This document shows positions 25,049 to 33,640 of a stretch of 40,411 nt of DNA, in pieces. The notes under the pieces were generated by a model that worked only from the letters and a program-made list of their open reading frames with translations, was not told the DNA's origin and did not search any database. The position numbers were made by a program, and so were the translations under genes. Origin of the DNA: an uncultured Eubacteriales bacterium (GTDB taxonomy: Bacteria; Bacillota; Clostridia; Oscillospirales; CAG-272); the NCBI GenBank assembly GCA_900552255.1, contig URZF01000001.1, forward strand, positions 1 to 40,411, read 5' to 3'. Numbering within the stretch: the first letter of the stretch is position 1; each line of letters opens with the position of its first letter.

Positions 25049-27304
25049 TTACACGTCGTGTACGCTTTCCATGATCCCCTTTTCGGCATAACGGAGCGCA
25101 TCCTCCGCATCGCGCGGCGTTTTCGCCTGCGCCGAAAGCTTTACCGTATGCTCGTCCTCTGCCGTGACGCGCACCGAGGCGTCGTCAAAATTCAGCGTGA
25201 GCGTCCCGTTTTCGGTATCCGCGCCGTGAGCGGCAAGCTCACCGATGACGGCGGCGGCGCTCTCAACGCCGATCGTTTTTTCCGCGAGTGCAAACGCCTC
25301 GCCCGCGTACAAAATCCTGCGGTCCGCGCCGAGCTCCGCCGCGAACAGGAGCGCGAGCAGGATCGTGTCGTTCTGCCATGTCTGTCCGGAAGCCGCCGCA
25401 AGCGACTCCGAATCCGCGTCCGCCTCCGTGTCGTACTGCTTCACAAGTCCGCCGAGAGTCCGAACCGTTTCGGAAAGCGCTTTCGGCGCCGAAACCGGAA
25501 GATAGATCACATTTTCCCCGCCGGCGATCTTGGATTTTATGAGGGCTGCCGCCGCGTGCCAGCGGTCGATCATCACATAGCCGCCGTCGCCGGAGCGGTA
25601 GGAAACCGTGAGCTCGCCGTCGTCGCAGACATCGACAAAAACATATCCGTCCGCCGCCATGCTCTTTGTTCCCACCTCACAGTCGGCGCCGAGCAGAGAG
25701 GCCGCGGCGTAAAACGCCTGTCCGCAGGCGTTGTCCTTCACCGCAAGCTTCCCATGCAGCGGCTTCGCGTTGTCGACAAGATAATGCAGATAATCGCCGT
25801 AATAATCGTCCTCACGCGCAGCGTCGGCCGGAAGCGACACCGCATATTCCTTTTTCATCGCCGCCGCAATTCTGCGCGAGCGCGGCGTTCCCACGGGAAA
25901 GCCGTAAGCGTCGAGCAGATATATTTTATGAATGTCGCCGCCCATGCTTTTCACGTAAATCCCGAAGTCCGCGCCGGTATGGGACACCGAAAACGCCGCA
26001 AGCGGATAAAAGCCCTCTCCGCCGTCGGTGCATACGGCGCCGGTCGAAACCGCGCCGCTCATGACAAGGTTTTTCACATAATCCGAGGACGGCGTCCCAT
26101 CGTCGAAAAACACGGCTTTTCTCCCCATTGTTTGGACGGCCGCCGCTCCATATCTCGTCAAAAAAGACGGGACAAGCTCCGTTTTGACGTTTCCTGCAAG
26201 TCCGAAATCGCGGAACACATCCCCTTCCGCTCCCGAAAAAATTCTGTTGTCCAAAATAATATCCTCCGATAAAATGATTTTTCCCGCTCCAATGCGGGTT
26301 CCCGCCTCCAAAACCGCTCCGTTTTCGATCACGGAGCCCTCTCCGATCACAGAGCCTCTTTTGACAACCGCATGTTCGCCGACGACGGCGTCGCGGCATA
26401 CGATCGACGAGCGCACAACGGCGCCTTTGCCGATTCTCACGCCGTCCATGAGAATCGACGCCTCCACGACCGCGCCGGACGCGATTTTCACCGGCCCGAC
26501 AATAGATGCGCCGCGCACACAGACGCCGGATGCGACGACGGCCTCCTCATGGATAAAATTCTCCGCAGGCGTGCATGTCATTCCTCTGATTTTGCCGGCC
26601 AGCGCATCGCGGTTGCACGAATAATAGGCATCGAGAGAGCCCACGTCACACCAATAGCCGTCCGCCGCATAGCCGTAAAGCCCTCTGCCGATCAGCTTCG
26701 GAAACACGTCCCGTGAAAAGTCGCAGAAAACGCCGTCGGGGATTTCGCTTAGAATGTCCCGTTTGAAAACGTAAATCCCCGTGTTGACACGGTCGGAAAG
26801 AACTCTTCGCCACGACGGCTTTTCCACAAAGCGCGCCACCTCGCCGTTCTCATGGCAGACGACCCCGCCAAGCTCCAGCGGCACGCTGTTTCTCGCCGTG
26901 ACAATGGTCGCGCGCGCATGCTTTGCCGCATGAAACCGCATCGCGTCGGCAATCGGGATATCGCATACGGCGTCTCCGCTGACAACGACAAAATCGGAAT
27001 CGAGAAAATCCGCGGCGGATTTCACGCCGCCGGCGGTGCCGAGCGGCTGCTCTTCCGTAAAAAAGTACAGTCGGACGCCCGAGGTATCGTGCGTCCTGTA
27101 ATACTCCATGATATCATACGCCCGATATTTCAGCGTGACCGCCGCCTCTCTGACGCCGTTTTCATAAAGCAGGCGCAGCATATGGCTCATGACGGGAACA
27201 TCCAGCACGGGCACCAAGGGCTTGGGCATCCGCTCCGTCATAGGAAAAAGACGCGTCCCCTCGCCTCCCGCCATAATCACGGCCTTCATTCTGTTTTCCA
27301 CCAT
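25049..27304 (-). CDS. Sugar-1-phosphate nucleotidyltransferase fused to a phosphomannomutase-like domain
   Basis: Three-part protein of 751 residues. Residues 6-240 form a nucleotidyltransferase: AGGEGTRLFPMTERMPKP (12-29), GTAGGVKSA and VVSGDA with D111. Residues about 250-350 are left-handed beta-helix hexapeptides (VVGEHAVVKRGSVIGEGSVI). The rest, about 365-751, resembles phosphohexomutase. A serine pair (S406, S407 in DGTPSSDY) sits where the phosphoserine loop would be, but the usual SHNP motif reads SHTGAD and I see no clean metal-binding DGDADR. The mutase half may be inactive or regulatory. The likely product is GDP-mannose or a related NDP-sugar. The ATG at 27304 has AAAGGAG seven bases before it. 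Confidence 0.87.
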   Translation of the reverse strand: MVENRMKAVIMAGGEGTRLFPMTERMPKPLVPVLDVPVMSHMLRLLYENGVREAAVTLKYRAYDIMEYYRTHDTSGVRLYFFTEEQPLGTAGGVKSAADFLDSDFVVVSGDAVCDIPIADAMRFHAAKHARATIVTARNSVPLELGGVVCHENGEVARFVEKPSWRRVLSDRVNTGIYVFKRDILSEIPDGVFCDFSRDVFPKLIGRGLYGYAADGYWCDVGSLDAYYSCNRDALAGKIRGMTCTPAENFIHEEAVVASGVCVRGASIVGPVKIASGAVVEASILMDGVRIGKGAVVRSSIVCRDAVVGEHAVVKRGSVIGEGSVIENGAVLEAGTRIGAGKIILSEDIILDNRIFSGAEGDVFRDFGLAGNVKTELVPSFLTRYGAAAVQTMGRKAVFFDDGTPSSDYVKNLVMSGAVSTGAVCTDGGEGFYPLAAFSVSHTGADFGIYVKSMGGDIHKIYLLDAYGFPVGTPRSRRIAAAMKKEYAVSLPADAAREDDYYGDYLHYLVDNAKPLHGKLAVKDNACGQAFYAAASLLGADCEVGTKSMAADGYVFVDVCDDGELTVSYRSGDGGYVMIDRWHAAAALIKSKIAGGENVIYLPVSAPKALSETVRTLGGLVKQYDTEADADSESLAAASGQTWQNDTILLALLFAAELGADRRILYAGEAFALAEKTIGVESAAAVIGELAAHGADTENGTLTLNFDDASVRVTAEDEHTVKLSAQAKTPRDAEDALRYAEKGIMESVHDV

Positions 27305-27524
27305 CGATTTGCTCCTTTACACCGGTCTCCGAACGCTCATATCATATTTTCCCATTCAAAACGAACGGGCATCATAACCGAATCCGGTTTGATATTATGG
27401 TGCGGCAAGCTGGTGAATTTTATTCACCGCGCGATCGTTTTTTTCCGGTTCGGGGAATATTTGGCGGCGGATGCGGCAAACAATAATCCATGAAAGATCA
27501 AGAGAGAAAAGCGGAGGGACCCAA

Positions 27525-27797
27525 ATGGTGATCAAAGGATGCAGAAAAAACCTCGTCGTCATGAAAAACATCGGCAGCGATTTTATTGAGGAAGCTTATT
27601 TTGTTCTGAAAAATGAGCTGCCCGCCGGAGCGGCGGGCGGCGATATCGTAAAGGAAGCAAACCGCATCATAGCGGAATATCAGACGGGAAAAAAGAAAAA
27701 CCGCTTCCCGTTCTCGCTCATAAGCTTTGTGCTCGGAGCGATCGCGGCAAGCGTCGTCTGTCTTATCATATTCAAGCTCGTTCAGCTTTCGATATAG
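27525..27797 (+). CDS. Small tail-anchored membrane protein, unknown function
   Basis: Protein of 90 residues with a soluble N-terminal part (GCRKNLVVMKNIGSDFIEE, about 5-23), a KKKNR stretch and one C-terminal membrane helix (about 62-86), so it is probably anchored in the cytoplasmic membrane with the N-terminus inside. I believe it belongs to a conserved small clostridial family but cannot name a function. The ATG at 27525 follows GCGGAGGGA; an earlier in-frame ATG (27471) has no site. Its last 16 bases overlap the end of ispE on the other strand. The 220 bases upstream hold an inverted repeat GGTGAA/TTCACC (about 27411-27427) but no convincing promoter. Confidence 0.72.
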   Translation: MVIKGCRKNLVVMKNIGSDFIEEAYFVLKNELPAGAAGGDIVKEANRIIAEYQTGKKKNRFPFSLISFVLGAIAASVVCLIIFKLVQLSI

Positions 27798-28672
27798 GGA
27801 TAATCCCGTCTCGCGGGCGAGCAGACAAAAGAGGTAAAGCTCTCCCCCAGCTTCTCCTTTGCCGCGCGGGCGGCCGGGATATCCCGGAAAAGCCCGAAAA
27901 CGGCGGGACCGCTGCCGCTCATGCGAACGCCGGATGCCCCGATTTCCGAAAGTCTTGCCAAAAGAGCCGGTACGCCGGTCGCAGGCTCCGTGACCTTCTC
28001 GAATCTGTTGTACAGCACGGAGGAAATTTTTTCGAGATCACAGCTTGTCATCGCGGCGAGCATGTCGGCGCACGATACGGGAGCGTTTTCCCTCACATCG
28101 TCGATTTTTCCATAGGCGTCGGCCGTGCAGATACGGCTTCCCTTCGGGATCGCAACCACGACCGCGCAGTCCGGCATCGGCGCGCAGCTTTCCAGGATCT
28201 CTCCGATCCCGCGGGCAACCGCAGTGCCCTTTTTGATACAGAACGGCACGTCCGCGCCGACGCCGGCGCCGATCCCGCACAGCGCCTCCGTCGTCATAGC
28301 GGTGCCGTACAAGCGGTCGAGCGCAATGATCGCGGCGGCCGCGTCGGAGGAGCCGCCCCCAAGTCCCGCTTCGGCGGGAATTTTTTTCTCGATCAGAAAA
28401 GACACGTTATAGCTTTCTATGCCGGCGGCGGCAAAAAATGCGGACGCGGCGCGGTAAACGATGTTGCCAGCGCCGTCCGGCGCCATGAAATCGCGGCAGC
28501 GGACGTCGATGACGGCCTCCGCTTTGCAGTCGTTTTTGCAGACCTCGAGCCGGTCAAACAGCGTGAGCGTCTGCATGACGGTCTCGATGTCATGATAGCC
28601 GTCCTCCCTGCGGTCTCCCACGTTCAGAAACAGATTGATTTTCGCCGGTGCAAGAATTACAATTTTCTCCAT
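27782..28672 (-). CDS. ispE: 4-diphosphocytidyl-2-C-methyl-D-erythritol kinase
   Basis: GHMP kinase of 296 residues in the MEP isoprenoid pathway. It has the start LAPAKINLFLNVGDRREDGYH with K11, the ATP loop GLGGGSSDAAAA (103-114), and the C-terminal GASGVRMSGSGPAVFGLF. Length is normal. The ATG at 28672 follows CGGGGT, a moderate site; the frame extends further upstream but into the preceding gene. It starts 11 bases after the DUF362 stop, so the two are probably cotranscribed. Its 3' end overlaps the convergent small membrane protein gene. Confidence 0.95.
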   Translation of the reverse strand: MEKIVILAPAKINLFLNVGDRREDGYHDIETVMQTLTLFDRLEVCKNDCKAEAVIDVRCRDFMAPDGAGNIVYRAASAFFAAAGIESYNVSFLIEKKIPAEAGLGGGSSDAAAAIIALDRLYGTAMTTEALCGIGAGVGADVPFCIKKGTAVARGIGEILESCAPMPDCAVVVAIPKGSRICTADAYGKIDDVRENAPVSCADMLAAMTSCDLEKISSVLYNRFEKVTEPATGVPALLARLSEIGASGVRMSGSGPAVFGLFRDIPAARAAKEKLGESFTSFVCSPARRDYPYIES

Positions 28673-28683
28673 ATGTACCCCGA

Positions 28684-29856
28684 TTATCTTATTGAACTTA
28701 TGATACCGATGATAAAATTCTTTTTCACGGAAATCGCCGCAAACGGACAAAGCTCCTGACAGCAATAACATCTTATGCAGGAGGCGTGCTTGATATGAGC
28801 GAGCCTCCCCTCACCGCGGGCGACAAGCTCGATCGTATGCTGCGGACAGGAAGCCACGCATTCCCCGCACGCACGGCACTTCTCACGGACAACGACCGGG
28901 CGCGGCATAAAGAAGCGTCCGATCCTTCCCCGCGAGAAAAAGGCAAGTGCGGAGGTGGATTTGTTTTTCGCGCTGTCCGGCTCACGGAAATCCGGGACGA
29001 CAAGCGTTTCCGGTCTTGTCCCAACGATATCGAGCGCGTCCGCGCTGTCCGGACAAAGGCCGCGGGATATCGCTTCCTTTACAAGCGGAACCGTTCCCTC
29101 GAAGCCGATCAGTCTTTCGCAGAGCAGGTCGGAGGCAAACGGATTTTCGCTTGTGAGAACCGCGCCGATCCGCCGCGGCGTCCCCGCGGTAGGTCCGTTG
29201 CCCTCCATGCCGACCACTGCGTCCGTCACCGCGATCACGGTTTTTTCCCGGCAGAGCAGCTCGCAAAGATCGCAAAGCATCGCACCGAAATCGCCGTATT
29301 CGGGAAAGGTCGCGTGCATTTCAAATTTTTCGATCCCGGGAATCGTGCCGAACAGGTTCTTCACCGCGGCGCTCATTTTGGTGAGCGAATGGCTTTTCAG
29401 CTTGCAGAGATCGATGATGACGTCCGCCTCGACAATCGGCGAGATGATATGGAACATCTTCACTTTTCTGCCCTCTGCAAACGGCACATGGACCGCAGAC
29501 GTATCGTAATTGAGCTGCGCGCCGTACCGCTGCGCCGTCTCGGCAATTCCGCAGACGCGGTAGATCCCCTCCAGCCTCTGCCTGTTATAGATCCCGCCGG
29601 GGCTTTCCGCGATCACCGGCGCGACACCCATCTCTCCCAAAACGCATAAAACCGCACCCAGCACCGCCGGATGCGTCGTCGCGGCGGCATCGGGAGATTT
29701 TTTCATCACGAGATTCGGCTTTATGACCACTCTTTTCCCCTCGAAAAAGGCGCGGTCATAACCGAACACGGCAAAGTGAGAACGCAGAATCGCCGCAAGC
29801 TGCTTTTCATCATAGCTTCCGCATTCCGATACGGCGACGATACTCTCCCTTTTCAT
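28684..29856 (-). CDS. DUF362 protein with C-terminal two-cluster ferredoxin domain
   Basis: Protein of 390 residues. The N-terminal 300 residues are DUF362, with VVIKPNLVMKKSP, ESPGG and a core containing KLKSHSLTKMSAAVKNLFG. The C-terminus carries two [4Fe-4S] motifs, CRACGECVASCP and CIRCYCCQELCP, so it is likely an iron-sulfur protein of anaerobic metabolism. The reaction is unknown. The start is uncertain: the ATG at 29856 matches the family start but has a weak site, and an ATG at 29871 lies close behind GGGGAAGG. It is the first gene of a pair with ispE. Confidence 0.87.
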   Translation of the reverse strand: MKRESIVAVSECGSYDEKQLAAILRSHFAVFGYDRAFFEGKRVVIKPNLVMKKSPDAAATTHPAVLGAVLCVLGEMGVAPVIAESPGGIYNRQRLEGIYRVCGIAETAQRYGAQLNYDTSAVHVPFAEGRKVKMFHIISPIVEADVIIDLCKLKSHSLTKMSAAVKNLFGTIPGIEKFEMHATFPEYGDFGAMLCDLCELLCREKTVIAVTDAVVGMEGNGPTAGTPRRIGAVLTSENPFASDLLCERLIGFEGTVPLVKEAISRGLCPDSADALDIVGTRPETLVVPDFREPDSAKNKSTSALAFFSRGRIGRFFMPRPVVVREKCRACGECVASCPQHTIELVARGEGRLAHIKHASCIRCYCCQELCPFAAISVKKNFIIGIISSIR

Positions 29857-29944
29857 ACCGAGCTCACGCATCCTTCCCCGCAATTTAGTTTTACCGTATT
29901 ATTGTATCACAAGATACCGAAAAAAGGAACCCTTTTTGAAAAAT

Positions 29945-30409
29945 TTACTTTTCCGCGGAAAGACGTGCGGCTTTTGTCAGCATCCAAACAAGAGGAATAC
30001 ATAAAAGGAACCACAAAAACGAATAATGCGGACAGATCTGCCCCAATAAATTATATTTCTCGCCGGAATAATCCCAAACGGAAAGATCCAGCAGCCGGTT
30101 CACGACAATCCCGACCGAAAACTCGACCGCCGTGATGGCGGCGGCGGACACGGCGCTTCGCAGAAGCACGGAATGTCCTCTCAGCCATTTGTTCACGCCG
30201 TAGATCAGGATAAAGCACACGCCGCCCGCGACCACCATGCTCGGATGCGTATGCCCCCGCCAAAGAAGCTCGATCAGTCCGTATCCGACCCCTCCTGTGA
30301 GAAACAGGAACGCAAGCTTTTCCGCAGCGTTCCATTTCAGCCTGCCGTCAATCACGACCGGATGCTTCCGAAGTCTTACCGGAATTTTCAGCTCCCGCAG
30401 CTTCTCCAT
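29945..30409 (-). CDS. Putative ABC-transporter type IV (CmpB-like) membrane protein
   Basis: Membrane protein of 154 residues with about four helices. It carries the family hallmark SVWDYSGEKYNLLGQICPHYSFLW near its C-terminus, which in relatives contains W-D-Y-S and N-x-x-G-x-I. Family members are labelled putative ABC-transporter components, but no ATPase is present here and a true transport role is unproven. The ATG follows GGGAGGAG, and the gene begins 62 bases before the end of tepA, so the two overlap in different frames and are likely coupled. Confidence 0.8.
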   Translation of the reverse strand: MEKLRELKIPVRLRKHPVVIDGRLKWNAAEKLAFLFLTGGVGYGLIELLWRGHTHPSMVVAGGVCFILIYGVNKWLRGHSVLLRSAVSAAAITAVEFSVGIVVNRLLDLSVWDYSGEKYNLLGQICPHYSFLWFLLCIPLVWMLTKAARLSAEK

Positions 30410-31112
30410 GCTCTTTCTCCTCCCTTGCCTTGTTTTTCAGCCATGAGATGGCCTGATGGAGTCCTCCGATCTCATCGATGAGACCGCAGTCCACCGCTTC
30501 GTTTCCGTCGATGATCGTGCCGACGTCGGTCGCCATTTCGTCCGTGCGGAACGTCAGGCGGGAGAGCGCCTCCTCCGTAATGCCGGAATGACCGACAATA
30601 AACCTCGAGATGCGGTTCTGCATCTTTTCAAGTCCGGCGAACGCCTGCGGCACGCCGAGGATAGTGCCGCTCGTGCGCACGGGATGAATCGTCATCGTCG
30701 CGCTCGGCACGATAAAGGAACGGCCGCATGAAACCGCGATCGGGATCCCGATGGAATGACCGCCGCCGATGACGATGGATGCCGTCGGCTTGTGCATGCT
30801 GCCGAGCATCTCCGCGATGGCAAGTCCCGCCTCGACGTCGCCGCCGACCGTGTTGATGATGACGAGCAGTCCGTGCAGCTCCGGATTCTCCTCGATCGCC
30901 GCGAGCAGCGGCAGAACGTGCTCGTATTTTGTCGTTTTCTGCGTATTCGGCAGAATGAAATGTCCCTCGATCTGTCCGATGATCGTGAGGCAGTAAAGCG
31001 AGATCCCGTCGTTTTTCGTCACGACGGCGCCGAGCTTGTCGATGCTGCCGGCAGACGGCTGCTCCTGCGTCTCGGAAGCTTCCTCCTCCGCTTCATTTTT
31101 TACATAATCCAT
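30348..31112 (-). CDS. tepA: ClpP-like serine protease, TepA type
   Basis: Protein of 254 residues of the ClpP/crotonase fold. It matches Bacillus TepA closely in the core: ILPNTQKTTKYEHVLP, INTVGGDVEAGLAIAEML, GGGHSIGIPIAVSC with the catalytic Ser S120, and MTIHPVR with His H143. TepA has been linked to protein translocation and, in Bacillus, to spore proteins. A charged tail of about 30 residues follows the core. I chose the ATG at 31112 with GGAGG nine bases upstream. The end overlaps the CmpB-like gene by 62 bases. Confidence 0.9.
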   Translation of the reverse strand: MDYVKNEAEEEASETQEQPSAGSIDKLGAVVTKNDGISLYCLTIIGQIEGHFILPNTQKTTKYEHVLPLLAAIEENPELHGLLVIINTVGGDVEAGLAIAEMLGSMHKPTASIVIGGGHSIGIPIAVSCGRSFIVPSATMTIHPVRTSGTILGVPQAFAGLEKMQNRISRFIVGHSGITEEALSRLTFRTDEMATDVGTIIDGNEAVDCGLIDEIGGLHQAISWLKNKAREEKEHGEAAGAENSGKTSEASGRD

Positions 31113-31184
31113 GCCCCAAATCCTCCGTGATTTGTTCAATTCGCAATATCTTTTATTTTTTACAAAAAAATTGCGCTCTAATCA

Positions 31185-31213
31185 TTTACAACCGGGGAAA
31201 AATCATTTATAAT
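31185..31213 (+). promoter_or_regulatory. Promoter of the pduL-NifU-like-GGGtGRT operon
   Basis: TTTACA (31185-31190), 17-bp spacer, TATAAT (31208-31213). Start of transcription near 31220. Confidence 0.85.
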
Positions 31214-31219
31214 AGATAT

Positions 31220-31312
31220 AAATAGAATAAGTTTTGACCTCCGATTTCCGGATGAGGAAAGCATGTCGGAAACTTCATTCAGGCAGCTAAGCTGTCGAAA
31301 GGAGATTTGGTA
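31220..31312 (+). promoter_or_regulatory. Structured leader of the pduL operon
   Basis: The leader of about 90 bases can form TTTCCG (31245-31250) with CGGAAA (31267-31272), and a compact hairpin GGCAGC-TAA-GCTGTC (31282-31296) that ends three bases before the GGAG of pduL. It could influence translation. It matches no riboswitch class I can recall. Confidence 0.4.
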
Positions 31313-31882
31313 ATGGAAAATAAAATTTTAGTCGAAACCTCGGCAAGACACATCCATCTCACCGAGGAGCACATCGCCGCGCTGTTCGGCGAGGGGCATA
31401 AGCTCACCGTAAAAAAGGAGCTCAGCCAGCCCGGTCAATTCGCCTGCGAGGAAAAAGTCACCGTCAAGGGGGAAAAGGGCGAGCTCAAAATGTCCGTCCT
31501 CGGTCCCGCAAGAAGCGCGACGCAGGTCGAGGTCTCCCTGACCGACGCGAGAACGCTCGGCGTCAAGGCGCCCGTGCGCGAATCCGGCGACATCAAGGGC
31601 TCCGGCGCATGTACCCTTGTCGGTCCCTGCGGGACAGTGGAGATTTCGGAGGGCGTCATCGCCGCGCAGAGGCACATCCATCTGACACCCGAAACGGCCG
31701 AAGCGCTCGGCGTTTCCGACAAAGAAATCGTCAAGGTCGAGCTCGACACCGCCCGTCCGCTTATTTTTGACGGCGTGGTCGTCCGCGTATCCGCAAGCTA
31801 TGCGCCCGCGATGCACATCGATACGGACGAAGCGAACGCCGCCGGCGCTTCCGGTGTCGTTTACGGCAAAATCGTCAAATAA
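31313..31882 (+). CDS. pduL: PduL-type phosphate acyltransferase
   Basis: Metal-dependent phosphotransacylase of 189 residues that converts acyl-CoA and phosphate to acyl phosphate and CoA. The two PduL repeats each have a zinc-type motif: ARHIHLTEEH (13-22) and QRHIHLTPE. There is no N-terminal extension of the kind that targets PduL to microcompartments, and no shell gene is nearby, so it should be cytosolic and may serve as the cell's phosphotransacetylase. No acetate kinase gene is adjacent. The ATG at 31313 has AAAGGAG eight bases before it. First gene of an operon with a NifU-like and a GGGtGRT protein. Confidence 0.92.
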   Translation: MENKILVETSARHIHLTEEHIAALFGEGHKLTVKKELSQPGQFACEEKVTVKGEKGELKMSVLGPARSATQVEVSLTDARTLGVKAPVRESGDIKGSGACTLVGPCGTVEISEGVIAAQRHIHLTPETAEALGVSDKEIVKVELDTARPLIFDGVVVRVSASYAPAMHIDTDEANAAGASGVVYGKIVK

Positions 31883-31908
31883 TCTTACATAGAACAAGGA
31901 GAAAAACC

Positions 31909-32610
31909 ATGGCAGAAATCACATATTCCCATGAAGTCGAATCCATGTGCTGCGTCGCCAAGGGACCCGACCACGGTCCGGCTCCCCTGCCCGAGGAAGG
32001 CAAATGGATCCAAGCAAAGCAGATCACCGACATTTCCGGCTACACCCACGGGGTGGGCTGGTGCGCTCCCCAGCAGGGCGCGTGCAAGCTTTCCCTCAAC
32101 GTCAAGGACGGTGTCATCGAGGAGGCGCTCGTCGAGACCATCGGCTGCTCCGGCATGACGCATTCCGCGGCGATGGCGGCGGAGATCCTGCCCGGCAAAA
32201 CCATTCTCGAAGCGCTCAACACCGACCTTGTCTGCGACGCGATCAACACCGCGATGAGAGAGCTGTTCCTCCAAATCGTCTACGGACGCACGCAGTCCGC
32301 GTTCTCCGAGGGCGGACTCGTCGTCGGCGCGGGCATGGAGGACCTCGGCAAGGGCGCGCGCTCGATGGTCGGCACCATGTACGGTACAAAGAGCAAGGGC
32401 GTCCGTTATCTCGAAATGACCGAAGGCTACTGCACGAGAATGGCGCTCGACGAGGACGATCAGGTCATCGGATATGAATTTGTTTCCCTCGGCAAGATGA
32501 CGGATTTCATCAAAAAGGGCATGGAGCCCAACGAGGCTTATGAAAAATCCAAGGGCACCTACGGCAGATTCGCCGACGCCGTAAAATACATCGATCCGAG
32601 AAAAGAGTAA
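31909..32610 (+). CDS. NifU-like iron-sulfur scaffold protein
   Basis: Protein of 233 residues resembling the IscU/NifU scaffold fold. Candidate ligand cysteines are in WCAPQQGACK, IGCSGMTHSAA and, at the N-terminus, MCCVAKG. The GCSGMTHSAAMAAEI helix and the NTDLVCDAINTAMREL stretch are the NifU-like core. It is longer than IscU because of a C-terminal part of about 90 residues that I do not recognise. Start follows AAGGAGAAAAACC. It lies 26 bases after pduL and 15 before the GGGtGRT gene; the last two are commonly found as a pair. No cysteine desulfurase is nearby, so classical cluster assembly is doubtful. Confidence 0.82.
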   Translation: MAEITYSHEVESMCCVAKGPDHGPAPLPEEGKWIQAKQITDISGYTHGVGWCAPQQGACKLSLNVKDGVIEEALVETIGCSGMTHSAAMAAEILPGKTILEALNTDLVCDAINTAMRELFLQIVYGRTQSAFSEGGLVVGAGMEDLGKGARSMVGTMYGTKSKGVRYLEMTEGYCTRMALDEDDQVIGYEFVSLGKMTDFIKKGMEPNEAYEKSKGTYGRFADAVKYIDPRKE

Positions 32611-32625
32611 GGGAGGGACGGAAAA

Positions 32626-33630
32626 ATGGCATTGTTTGAAAGTTACGAAAGAAGAGTTGATAAAATCAATTCCGTTCTCGCCGAATACGGAATCAAATCG
32701 ATCGAGGAATGTAAGGACATCACGCTTGCAGCCGGCATCGACTGCGACAAAATCGTGAGAGAAACACAGCCCATCTGCTTTGAAAACGCGGTATGGGCAT
32801 ACACCGTCGGCGCGGCGATCGCCATCAAAAAGGGCTGCAAGAAGGCAGCCGACGCCGCAGCCGCCATCGGAATCGGCTTGCAGTCGTTCTGCATCCCCGG
32901 CTCCGTCGCGGAAAACCGCAAGGTAGGACTTGGGCACGGCAATCTCGGCAAAATGCTTCTCTCCGAGGAAACCGAATGCTTCTGCTTCCTCGCGGGGCAC
33001 GAATCCTTCGCCGCGGCAGAGGGCGCGATCAAAATCGCGCTGAATGCGAACAAGGTGCGCGTAAAGCCCCTTCGCGTCATTCTGAATGGTCTTGGCAAGG
33101 ACGCCGCGTTCATCATTTCGAGAATCAACGGCTTCACCTATGTGAAAACCGAATTTGATCCCTATACGGAAGAGGTCAAGGTCGTTTCCGAAACGCCGTA
33201 TTCAAAGGGTCCCCGCGCGGCAGTAAAATGCTACGGTGCGGACAATGTTCCCGAGGGCGTCGCGATCATGAAGCTCGAAAACGTCGGCGTCTCCATCACC
33301 GGTAACTCCACCAATCCGACGCGCTTCCAGCACCCGGTCGCCGGCACCTACAAAAAATGGTGCGTCGAGAACGGCGTGAAATATTTCTCCGTCGCCTCCG
33401 GCGGCGGCACCGGCAGAACGCTCCATCCCGACAACATGGCGGCAGGTCCCTCCTCCTACGGCATGACCGACACCATGGGACGCATGCACTCCGACGCACA
33501 GTTCGCGGGCAGCTCGTCCGTTCCGGCTCACGTCGAGATGATGGGTCTTATCGGCATGGGCAACAACCCGATGGTCGGCGCTACCGTCGCTGTTGCGGTT
33601 GCCGTGGAAGAATCTTGGAAAAAAGCGTAA
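32626..33630 (+). CDS. GGGtGRT protein, function unknown
   Basis: Protein of 334 residues that contains the family-naming motif GGGTGRTLHPDN (about 265-276). Other striking parts are GLGHGNLGKMLLSEET (about 103-118), a cysteine-rich first third (IEECK, GIDCDK, QPICF, KKGCKK, SFCIP, ECFCF) and a glycine-rich end with GLIGMGNNPMVGATVAVA. The cysteines and the constant pairing with the NifU-like protein suggest a metal or Fe-S enzyme, but the reaction is not known to me. No membrane segment or signal peptide. The ATG follows AGGGAGGGACGG. Confidence 0.88.
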   Translation: MALFESYERRVDKINSVLAEYGIKSIEECKDITLAAGIDCDKIVRETQPICFENAVWAYTVGAAIAIKKGCKKAADAAAAIGIGLQSFCIPGSVAENRKVGLGHGNLGKMLLSEETECFCFLAGHESFAAAEGAIKIALNANKVRVKPLRVILNGLGKDAAFIISRINGFTYVKTEFDPYTEEVKVVSETPYSKGPRAAVKCYGADNVPEGVAIMKLENVGVSITGNSTNPTRFQHPVAGTYKKWCVENGVKYFSVASGGGTGRTLHPDNMAAGPSSYGMTDTMGRMHSDAQFAGSSSVPAHVEMMGLIGMGNNPMVGATVAVAVAVEESWKKA

Positions 33631-33640
33631 ATAAAGGTGT

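Noticed and set aside
31313..31882. PduL as a sign of a bacterial microcompartment
   Set aside because: No shell genes and no targeting peptide at the N-terminus.
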